From: JAAZMI01 sp964603615
Lineage (GTDB): Bacteria; Bacillota; Dethiobacteria; DTU022; UBA8154
Direction of reading: 5' to 3'
Length of the DNA: 17,065 nt
Assembly (NCBI GenBank): GCA_964603615.1
Contig: CAZRVU010000036.1
Coordinates: 1 to 17,065 of the forward strand
Position 1 is the stretch's first letter. Each line of letters starts with the position of its first letter. Positions 1 to 7,121 of this stretch are shown here, one piece after another. The notes under the pieces are model-generated. The model did not search any database. It was not told the origin of the DNA and saw nothing but the letters and a program-made list of their open reading frames with translations. The position numbers and the translations under genes were made by a program.

Positions 1-91
1 CCGTCCCTTTTTCATCCCTTTTTCATGCAAACCGCCGCCTGTTTCATGTAGTTTTGAGTAGTAATAAGCTAACTAGAGAGAAGGGATCTTT

Positions 92-838
92 ATGCATCCG
101 GTACTCTTTAAAATAGGCGATTTTGCCATTTACGCTTACGGTGTTGCTCTTTTTGTTGCTTTTGCCGTAGGTATTATTTGGAGTTTAAAAGAGGCTGACG
201 CCGGGGGTGTGGACCAGGATTATCTTTATGAAGTGATCCTTATCAGCATCGTTCTAGCCCTGGTCGGTTCACGTTTGACCTATGTTTTTTTAAATTGGGA
301 TTATTACCGGGTTGAGCCCTGGTGGAAAATATTTGCTTTCCGGGAAGGCGGGCTCACCTTTTATGGCGGGCTCCTTGCTCCCCTGGTGGGAGGGTATTTT
401 TATTGTGCCTACCGTAAAATATCTTTTTTAAAACTTTTGGATTTTGTTGCGCCTTTTATTGCGCTTGGCTATGCTATTACCCGTATCGGCTGTTTTTTGA
501 ACGGGTGCTGCTACGGGCGGATCACTACCGTTTCCTGGGGCCTTGTTTTTCCAGCGGTCGACAGCTTCCCCCGGCACCCGACACAGCTTTATGCGGTAGC
601 CTTTAATTTGTTGTTTTTTTTCTTATTGCGTTATTTGCGTAAATTGAAAACGTTCGATGGTTCTATTTTTGCACACTATCTTATTTTTTATGGCGTCTAT
701 CGTTTTATTGTCGAATTTTTCCGGGAAAGTGCGCCCACCCTTTGGATTTTAACCCCGGCCCAGGTGGCAGCTTTGTTTTTTATCGTCGCCGGGGTTGGTC
801 TCTTGTATGGATATAAATGGCGGTTGAGAACGGTGTAA
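92..838 (+). CDS. lgt: Prolipoprotein diacylglyceryl transferase
   Basis: Integral membrane enzyme that transfers diacylglycerol from phosphatidylglycerol to the lipobox cysteine of prelipoproteins, the first step of lipoprotein maturation. The 248 residues form about seven hydrophobic segments. The family signature TRIGCFLNGCCYG lies at residues 130-142, with Arg131 matching the essential arginine of E. coli Lgt (R143). Further family blocks are REGGLTFYGG (84-93), RHPTQLY (161-167) and YRFIVEFFRES (203-213), where Arg204 probably matches R239. Tyr91 sits where E. coli has His103 in its SFHGG motif; as far as I recall this variant also occurs in other clostridial and deltaproteobacterial Lgts. 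The ATG is preceded by an AGAAGGGA-type ribosome binding site. The downstream gene starts 110 bp later on the same strand but has no obvious functional link. The partial serpin at the window end is a predicted lipoprotein and so a plausible client. Confidence 0.96.
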   Translation: MHPVLFKIGDFAIYAYGVALFVAFAVGIIWSLKEADAGGVDQDYLYEVILISIVLALVGSRLTYVFLNWDYYRVEPWWKIFAFREGGLTFYGGLLAPLVGGYFYCAYRKISFLKLLDFVAPFIALGYAITRIGCFLNGCCYGRITTVSWGLVFPAVDSFPRHPTQLYAVAFNLLFFFLLRYLRKLKTFDGSIFAHYLIFYGVYRFIVEFFRESAPTLWILTPAQVAALFFIVAGVGLLYGYKWRLRTV

Positions 839-948
839 CTATTTTGGGCAGCAATAATATTTTTTGTAAAGAATATAAAGTGTTTGGCGACTGTTGAGAA
901 GGAATATTGCTTGAGAATATTTCTAAGGCAGAATAAAGAGGTGATTGC

Positions 949-3900
949 GTGAGCGGCAAACAGAAAAACGAATGGCCCCGGCTGGGGCTAGATCTAGGTA
1001 CTTTTGCAGTAAAGGGAGTTTTGTTGGAAGATAAGGAAATACAGAAAAAGATTCTCGTTCCTACTGCTGGCAACCCTGTTCAAGCTGCACGGGAATGTCT
1101 GGCTCACCTCCTGGCCGAACGCCGGGATGGTTCTGTGCAATGTGGCTTAACGGGTGCCAATGCCTATCTTTTGGCCCAAGAGGTGGGTATCAAGCCTTTA
1201 TTGGAGATCGAAGCCTTGCAAGCCGGTCTTGCCTGGCAAGGCATTGAAGCCTCCGGCATCCTTTCCTTAGGCCATGAAAATATGTATTATTTAGAGATGG
1301 GGCCGGCGGGGGATATTTTATTTTTCAACCGTAACGGGCAGTGTGCGGCCGGCAGCGGAGCTTTTTGGTACCAGCAGGCCACGCGCATGGGTTATAACGA
1401 TCAGGAGTTGGCCCAAATTGCCCTTGAGGCAGAATCTGCTGTGAAAATCTCCGGGCGCTGTGCTGTCTTTGCCAAATCGGATATGACTCATGCCATCAAC
1501 GAAGGGGCGACCCAGGGTGCGGTTTCAGCCGGCATGGCCCAGGCTCTGACCGAAATGATTTTAACTGGCGTAGCCTTGAACAGAATCCAGGATCCGGGGA
1601 CCCTTGTCGCTGTTGGCGGGGTAGCCAACAACAAGGCTGTCATGAAATATATAGAAGAATTTTGCCGGGAACGCAATGTTGAGGTTGTCGTGCCTCCCGG
1701 GCACGAATATATCAACGCCCTGGGAGCGGCACGCGGCGGCACTGTCGTTCCCGTGGATTCTTTGCAGTTGGAAAGCCTTCTCAACCGTGCCTATACACCG
1801 GAAAATCCTTTGCCCCCCTTGGAGCCGGGCCAGGTAAAGTATCTGGAATTTCCGGAGGTGGACAAGAACTTTGTTCTCTCCACCGTATATTTGGGGGTTG
1901 ATTGCGGGTCGGTTTCCACCAAGTGCGTTTTGCTGGATGCCCGCGGCACTTTTATCGGGGGGATCTATCTCCCCACAGCCGGGCGCCCGGCGCTTCAGGT
2001 TTTGGCGTTGATGAAAGAAGTGGATAAAGAGTACGGTGCTCTGTTGCAGGGAGCGCGCATCGTTGCCTGCACCACCGGTTCGGGACGCTTTCTTTCCCAG
2101 AAAATTTTAAGCGCAGAATATGCCGTTGATGAGATCACCTGCCAGGCGGAGGGGGTAAAATACCTTTGCGGCGATCAGGAAACCCTGGCTGTAATTGAGA
2201 TTGGCGGGGAGGATTCCAAGTTCTTACAGCTTAAAAACGGTCTTCTTTTCGATTATAATATGAACCCGGTTTGCGCTGCCGGGACGGGCACTTTTTTGGA
2301 AAACCTGGCCGGACTCTTAGGAGTGCAGATAAAAGGCGAATTCTCGGAGAAATCTTTTGCAGCCGGGTATGCCATAGATCTAGGTGATACCTGCACGCTT
2401 CTTTCGCAAACAACACTGGCTTCTGCGGCTTCGCGCGGCCTTCCTTTGACTTCCCAGTTGGCCAGCCTTGCTTATTCCTCAGCGCGCAACTACCTCAGTA
2501 AAACGGTGGAAAACAGGCCGCTGGAAGGCCGGGTTATCTTCACTGGGGCAACGGCCAAAAACCATGCCCTGGCCAGTGCTTTTGCCGCGGAATGCGGGAG
2601 AGAAATCACCGTGCCTCCCTACCCGGAACTTTCCGGGGCTTTTGGCAGTGCGGTGATCGCCAAGATGTTCCAAGAAGATGGTCAGGAAGGCCGGTATTCC
2701 TTCCGTGGCCTCGGGGATTTATATGAATTTAGTGTTAGCAGGCGCAAGTGTAAAGCGGAATGTGAACACGAACACAACTGCACCCTCGATGTGATCGAAT
2801 TTGGAGATGGAAGCAAATTTCTTTACGGGGACCGCTGTGGCCGCTTCTCGGGGCTGGATAAGAAGATCAAGGGTTATGAACAACTGCCCGATTATATTGC
2901 CCGCTGGAATAAAATCTTTGCGGAGGCGGCAGGAGAACCCTTGCAGGAAGGGCCACGGGTGGGTCTGGCGCGCAGCGGGATGTTTTTCGAATTCTATCCC
3001 TTTTGGGCTGCCTTTTTCCGGGAATTGGGTGCAGCGGTAGTTCTTTCCTCTAAAACCACAGAAAGCACCCTAGAAAAAGGGAAAAGGAAACTGGAAACGG
3101 AGATGTGCTACCCCATGGAGGTTTTGGTGGGGCATTATCAGGAACTGCTCGAAAAGGAAACGGATTATATTTTTGTGCCGGAGGTTGTGGATTTAGAGCC
3201 TTTGCCCTGGGCGCCGGATTGGCCGCGTGGTTTTACCTGTTCCCTGATCCAGACGGTCAGCGGCACAGTGGTTAATTCCCTGCAGATCCCGGCAGAAAAA
3301 GTTCTTTATGCCCAGTTGAACTACCGCAGCGGGAAGGAAGGAATAAAACTACAACTGGAGCCTGTGGCCAGGAAAATACTGGGTGCCGGCTACCGGGGGG
3401 ATAAACTGCAAGCAGCCGTGGATGCCGGCTACCGGGCACAAGACGGGTTTCGCCGGGCGATGCTGGCGGAGAGCCGGCAGGTGATTGCCGAGTTGAAAAA
3501 TCACCGGGACGCGGTTGTGGCCGTATTTTTAGGACGCTCCTACACGATCTACGATGACTTTGTTTCCAAAGGATCTTTCCAGTATGCCCGGCAGCGGGGG
3601 TTAGTCGCTGTTCCCCAGGATTTTATTCTTGAATACCTGCGGGGTTGTTTTGCAGGCGATTTTGGGGATGATCTGCTGGCGGAAGGCGAAAGGGAGGCCT
3701 TTAAAGAACGCCTCGCCGCATTACATACCCATTTCGATAATATTTATCCCATACAACTGCAAAAAATGCTTTCCACGGTTTTCTTCGCCCGGTATTTAAA
3801 CGAAATAACTGCCAAAACCGGGCTGCCCCGTTTACAGTTTTGCTTGCAGGATCCCTTTAAATGCGGCCCGAACAGTATGTTGCGTCACTATCTGGAAGGC

Positions 3901-5289
3901 CTGACCAATTACCTGCGGCTAACTCTGGACGGCCACACGGCACCGGCGGGGATGATCACGAGGCTGGAAGCTTTTAAAAATACCTGTCTTTCCCAAAAGG
4001 AAATGCTGCGGCTTGAATTTTTTTCTGCACGCACCAAGGGTATTGTCGACCAATCCTGGGAAAAAATTCTCATTCCCGAACCCACTTACCACGCCCGGGT
4101 TTTTGCGGCCATGTATAGAAATTTCGGTGTTGACGCCGATGTTTTGCCGCGCAGCAAGGATAAGGATCATACTCTGGCCCGGCGCTTTGTCAACGGGGAT
4201 GAATGCTTGCCGCTCATCCAAAATGTGCAGGATTTTTTGGAGTACCTGTACAACAACGGACAGGATATCGATCTGGAAAAGACGGTATTTTTCCAGGGCT
4301 GGGCCTGCGGCCCCTGTCGCTATGGGCTTTACGCGCCGACCCAATCCCTGTTGATTAACAGGGCGGGCTTCGGTGCCGGCAAAATATGTTCCGTGCGTGT
4401 CGATGATACGCTGAAAAGATTCGGTATTAAGTTTGTCGTCGGCCTTTATGCCGGGACGCTGGCTATAGATGCCCTCTATAAAATGTTGCACGCCACCAGG
4501 CCTTATGAACAGCAGGCAGGAACTAGCGAGGACCTTTTTGAAAAATACGCAGCACGCTTGATGCAAACGCTGGAAAATCACCATTTCAGCCTGTTGCAAC
4601 TGCTGGCCGGCACGCACCTGCGGCCCCTGGAGTTGCTATTAAAGGAGGCTGCCCATGATTTCGCTAAAGTGCCGCGCCACGCAGAAAAAAGACCACTTAT
4701 TCTCGTCGGCGGAGAATTTTACGTTCGTCTCGATGATCGTTGCAACCAGGAGTTGATTAAAAAAATAGAAAAAGAAGGCGGGGAGGTTTCCCTGGCCCCG
4801 GCTTCCGAGCTTTTTGCCTATACGGCTTATATTAACTGGCAGGAGGCGGAGACGGCTTTTAAACTGCAGCGCAGCATCCCAAGATACCTTCTGAAAACGG
4901 GGTACGGCTTAGTGCAGCGCATTGCCCACAGAGATGAAAATATTTTGTTACGGGCGGCGCAGGGGATGCGCGATAAATTGGAGGAGCCTACCCCGCAAGA
5001 GATCAACACTTTGGCCCGTAAATACGTTTCGCGTCATTACGGGGGAGAGCCCCCGATGACGATTGGGCGGGCTTGTGCCTGGGGCCGGCGCAATAATGTA
5101 GGCGGGGCGGTTTTTGTGGCACCCTTTACTTGTATGCCTGGTTCGGTTGTAGAGGCACAAATGGGCTCCATGCGAAAAGAACTTGGTTTTCCCATCATTA
5201 CGCTTTACTATGACGGGAAGGATAGCGCCAACCGCGACGAATTTATTGGTAGCCTGGTTTTCCAGGCCCGGCAAAGAATGGGCCTTTAA
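949..5289 (+). CDS. Giant fused 2-hydroxyacyl-CoA dehydratase activase-like protein (two ASKHA domains + DUF2229 + HgdB-like region)
   Basis: A 1446-residue member of the BadF/BadG/BcrA/HgdC family, whose small members are ATP-driven [4Fe-4S] proteins that push electrons into 2-hydroxyacyl-CoA dehydratases or benzoyl-CoA reductases. Activase domain 1 (about 10-270) has the phosphate motif LGLDLGTFAVKG and cysteines C132 (GQCAAGSG) and C171 (SGRCAVFA). Domain 2 (about 312-575) has LGVDCGSVSTKC, IGGEDSKF and cysteines C442 (NPVCAAGTG) and C482 (GDTCTLLS). These match the two cluster cysteines of HgdC at nearly the same spacing (39 and 40 residues). Then come C601/C605/C611/C630, a DUF2229-like part with MCYPMEV (C720), and a C-terminal HgdB-like part with PFKCGPNS (C972), GDECLPL (C1086), GWACGPC (C1120, C1123) and FTCMPGS (C1395). 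The GTG start follows AAAGAGGTGA at 935-944. Length is usual for this clostridial fusion class. No dehydratase gene is adjacent, so the acceptor is unknown. Confidence 0.9.
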   Translation: MSGKQKNEWPRLGLDLGTFAVKGVLLEDKEIQKKILVPTAGNPVQAARECLAHLLAERRDGSVQCGLTGANAYLLAQEVGIKPLLEIEALQAGLAWQGIEASGILSLGHENMYYLEMGPAGDILFFNRNGQCAAGSGAFWYQQATRMGYNDQELAQIALEAESAVKISGRCAVFAKSDMTHAINEGATQGAVSAGMAQALTEMILTGVALNRIQDPGTLVAVGGVANNKAVMKYIEEFCRERNVEVVVPPGHEYINALGAARGGTVVPVDSLQLESLLNRAYTPENPLPPLEPGQVKYLEFPEVDKNFVLSTVYLGVDCGSVSTKCVLLDARGTFIGGIYLPTAGRPALQVLALMKEVDKEYGALLQGARIVACTTGSGRFLSQKILSAEYAVDEITCQAEGVKYLCGDQETLAVIEIGGEDSKFLQLKNGLLFDYNMNPVCAAGTGTFLENLAGLLGVQIKGEFSEKSFAAGYAIDLGDTCTLLSQTTLASAASRGLPLTSQLASLAYSSARNYLSKTVENRPLEGRVIFTGATAKNHALASAFAAECGREITVPPYPELSGAFGSAVIAKMFQEDGQEGRYSFRGLGDLYEFSVSRRKCKAECEHEHNCTLDVIEFGDGSKFLYGDRCGRFSGLDKKIKGYEQLPDYIARWNKIFAEAAGEPLQEGPRVGLARSGMFFEFYPFWAAFFRELGAAVVLSSKTTESTLEKGKRKLETEMCYPMEVLVGHYQELLEKETDYIFVPEVVDLEPLPWAPDWPRGFTCSLIQTVSGTVVNSLQIPAEKVLYAQLNYRSGKEGIKLQLEPVARKILGAGYRGDKLQAAVDAGYRAQDGFRRAMLAESRQVIAELKNHRDAVVAVFLGRSYTIYDDFVSKGSFQYARQRGLVAVPQDFILEYLRGCFAGDFGDDLLAEGEREAFKERLAALHTHFDNIYPIQLQKMLSTVFFARYLNEITAKTGLPRLQFCLQDPFKCGPNSMLRHYLEGLTNYLRLTLDGHTAPAGMITRLEAFKNTCLSQKEMLRLEFFSARTKGIVDQSWEKILIPEPTYHARVFAAMYRNFGVDADVLPRSKDKDHTLARRFVNGDECLPLIQNVQDFLEYLYNNGQDIDLEKTVFFQGWACGPCRYGLYAPTQSLLINRAGFGAGKICSVRVDDTLKRFGIKFVVGLYAGTLAIDALYKMLHATRPYEQQAGTSEDLFEKYAARLMQTLENHHFSLLQLLAGTHLRPLELLLKEAAHDFAKVPRHAEKRPLILVGGEFYVRLDDRCNQELIKKIEKEGGEVSLAPASELFAYTAYINWQEAETAFKLQRSIPRYLLKTGYGLVQRIAHRDENILLRAAQGMRDKLEEPTPQEINTLARKYVSRHYGGEPPMTIGRACAWGRRNNVGGAVFVAPFTCMPGSVVEAQMGSMRKELGFPIITLYYDGKDSANRDEFIGSLVFQARQRMGL

Positions 5290-5326
5290 ATAATGTAATG
5301 TTTGGGGTTATAATGGTTTGTAACAG

Positions 5327-5343
5327 GGCTATTCGTAATAGCC
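5327..5343. terminator. Hairpin in the convergent gap (weak terminator candidate)
   Basis: GGCTATT (5327-5333) pairs perfectly with AATAGCC (5337-5343) around a CGT loop, 38 bp after the stop of the activase gene and directly beside the stop of the minus-strand regulator (5345-5347). The position suits a shared transcription end. There is no clean T-run on either side, so intrinsic termination is uncertain. Confidence 0.35.
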
Positions 5344-5344
5344 A

Positions 5345-6724
5345 TTATTCAAGAAGATCGTATTTTTTTAACTTGGTATAAAAAGCACTCCGGCTGATGC
5401 CTAAATAATTGATCGCCTTGCTTTTATTGTTTTGGGCTTTAGCCATCGCTTCTAGTATAATTTTTTTCTCTAACTTTTCAACAGCCGTATTGAGGTGCAA
5501 CGTAAAGGATTTATTTTTCAAGGAGATATCAAAAAAATTCAGTTGCAGATCATCTGCGGATATTTTATCTTTTTGGCATAAGATAACAGCTTGTTCAATG
5601 ATGTTTTTTAATTCCCGGACATTGCCGGGCCAGTCATGTTCTTGCAGTTGCTTGATAGCATCGGGCGCAAAGGTAAAATCTTTATTATATTTTCTAGAGA
5701 ATAAATCTAAAAAGTGATAAGAAAGAAGGGGTAAATCCGCAATTCTCTCTCTTAACGGGGGCACAAAAATTGGCACCACGTTAAGCCGGTAAAATAAATC
5801 GATCCGGAAATCCCTTTGCTGGATCATTTGTTCTAAATTTCTGTTGGTAGCCGAAATAATTCTGGTATTAACAGGAATTTTTTTAATGTCTCCTAATTTT
5901 TCAATGTATCTTTCCTGTGTAAAACGTAATAGTTTAACTTGTATAGCCGGGGAAACATCCCCGATTTCATCAAGAAAGATGGTGCCGTTATGGGCCTGTT
6001 CGAGTTTACCTTTTTTTCCAGCAGCCTTGGCGCCGGTGAATGCCCCCGGAGTATAACCAAAAAGTTCTGATTCAAGGAGGTTTTCCGGAATTGCGGCACA
6101 GTTTATTTCGACAAAAGGATAGCCAGAACGGTTACTGGCTTTATGAATAGCTGCAGCAATTAGTTCTTTTCCCGTGCCCGTCTCGCCCCTGAGCATGACG
6201 GAGGCGTCTGTTTGGGCTACGATGGCAGCAATGTTCAGGCAGTGCAGCATTTTGGGATCATCGCTGATAATATTTTTGAAGGCTTGCAGTTCTTCCCGGT
6301 AAAAGGATTTTTGTTTAGTTTTTCCTTCGTTGCTGACAACCAATGCTTGCAGGTGTTTGCGAATTTTGTAAACAACTTTGGCATTGCCAACCCCGATGAC
6401 CCCCTCAACGGCTCCGCTAGCATCCTTCAGTGGAATAAAGTCGGCATTAATATCATAGCCCAGCGTCTCATTGTAATGTTCATATTCTTTGAGAGGTTGC
6501 CCTGTTTTGAGAACTTTAAGCAGTTTATCGTGGGGGTACTTTTCATTTAAATCTTTATACAATATTTTTTCTTGTGGAATTCCCACCTGGTATTCGTAAG
6601 CACTATTCACGTAGATGACGACGCCTTTTTTATTAATAACAATGAGGGGATCATTTATTTTATCGAGGACGGTTAGAAAAGAATCCTTGAACAACCTAAA
6701 AACTTCTTCATTCATTGGAAACAT
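5345..6724 (-). CDS. PAS-domain sigma-54-dependent transcriptional activator (bacterial enhancer-binding protein)
   Basis: A 459-residue three-domain regulator. An N-terminal PAS domain (about 15-120; NDPLIVINKKGVVIYVNSAY onward) would sense a small ligand or redox cofactor. The AAA+ domain (about 150-380) has Walker A GETGTGKE (180-187), the sigma-54 contact loop GAFTGA (227-232), Walker B TIFLDEIGD (248-256) and the FRIDLFYRL arginine region (306-314). A Fis-type helix-turn-helix closes the protein (about 432-457, NKSKAINYLGISRSAFYTKL). It would hydrolyse ATP to open sigma-54 polymerase complexes. The ATG at 6724 has AAGGGAG 7 nt upstream; a second in-frame ATG lies three codons later. The gene is divergent from the carboxyltransferase/dehydrogenase/ligase cluster, and the 397-bp spacer carries a -24/-12 element facing that cluster, so it most likely controls it. 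The PAS ligand cannot be read from sequence. Confidence 0.95.
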   Translation of the reverse strand: MFPMNEEVFRLFKDSFLTVLDKINDPLIVINKKGVVIYVNSAYEYQVGIPQEKILYKDLNEKYPHDKLLKVLKTGQPLKEYEHYNETLGYDINADFIPLKDASGAVEGVIGVGNAKVVYKIRKHLQALVVSNEGKTKQKSFYREELQAFKNIISDDPKMLHCLNIAAIVAQTDASVMLRGETGTGKELIAAAIHKASNRSGYPFVEINCAAIPENLLESELFGYTPGAFTGAKAAGKKGKLEQAHNGTIFLDEIGDVSPAIQVKLLRFTQERYIEKLGDIKKIPVNTRIISATNRNLEQMIQQRDFRIDLFYRLNVVPIFVPPLRERIADLPLLSYHFLDLFSRKYNKDFTFAPDAIKQLQEHDWPGNVRELKNIIEQAVILCQKDKISADDLQLNFFDISLKNKSFTLHLNTAVEKLEKKIILEAMAKAQNNKSKAINYLGISRSAFYTKLKKYDLLE

Positions 6725-6823
6725 CGCTGCACTCCCTTAAAGTAACGAATGTATGAAAAGCAAACAACATGTTCTGGTAATATACAATAATTATAACAGA
6801 TAAATTATAAAAAACAGTTTTCC

Positions 6824-6870
6824 GGCAAAAATTTGCCTTTACAGCTTGCTAGCCGGCGAAAAATATTTGC
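6824..6870. promoter_or_regulatory. Candidate paired enhancer sites for the sigma-54 activator
   Basis: Element 1 (6824-6837) is GGCAAA-AA-TTTGCC, a 6-bp inverted repeat. Element 2 (6855-6870) is GGCGAAAAATATTTGC, a looser version with the same arms. Both are preceded by CC or GCC. Their centres are 32 bp apart, about three helical turns, which would place both on one face of the DNA. They lie roughly 120-165 bp upstream of the -24 element, a normal distance for enhancer-binding proteins. Binding by the adjacent regulator is inference. Confidence 0.45.
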
Positions 6871-6988
6871 ATTTAAAATTAAGTAACATTGCTAGATGCA
6901 GGGAATTGGTCTTTTTGCAAGAAGGGGAAATCTTTCAGCATTGAGGATCCTTTTAGGGAAAACTATCCCTTTTCAAATGGATAACAAG

Positions 6989-7004
6989 TGGCATAATTCT
7001 TGCA
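6989..7004 (+). promoter_or_regulatory. Sigma-54 (-24/-12) promoter of the acyl-CoA operon
   Basis: TGGCATAATTCTTGCA fits the sigma-54 consensus TGGCACG-N4-TTGCW at the invariant GG and GC and has exactly the required spacing; only the sixth and seventh bases differ. Transcription would start near 7015, about 107 bp before the TTG start of the carboxyltransferase. The gene for a sigma-54 activator sits immediately upstream in divergent orientation, which strongly supports the call. Confidence 0.87.
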
Positions 7005-7105
7005 ATTATATTAAAGTAACCGGAAAGATAGCCCGGGCAACCGCATAAAAAAGAATGTTTTCAAATTACAATATTTAGCCGAAAAAAGTGGAGCAACATA
7101 GAAGT

Positions 7106-7114
7106 AAAGGAGGG
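7106..7114 (+). promoter_or_regulatory. Ribosome binding site fixing a TTG start
   Basis: AAAGGAGGG ends 7 nt before TTG at 7122. The near-perfect Shine-Dalgarno sequence and the family-typical N-terminus that follows (KQQIQRLREIKQ) support the rare TTG as start codon. Confidence 0.8.
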
Positions 7115-7121
7115 CTTACCA

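Larger units (their letters stand above)
6725..7121. other. Divergent regulatory spacer between activator and acyl-CoA operon
   Basis: 397 bp with no supported gene. It is A/T-rich next to the regulator start. Toward the plus-strand operon it holds two similar GGC-AAA...TTTGC elements (6824-6837, 6855-6870), two copies of TTGCTAG (6846-6852, 6889-6895), a sigma-54 type promoter at 6989-7004, about 100 bp of untranslated leader and a strong ribosome binding site at 7106-7114. Several AT-rich hexamers on the minus strand could serve the regulator gene, but none has a convincing -35 partner. Confidence 0.8.

Noticed and set aside
3919..4617. 232-codon open frame on the minus strand
   Set aside because: It lies wholly opposite the well-supported activase gene, shows no family motif and no ribosome binding site, and is a shadow of the coding bias.
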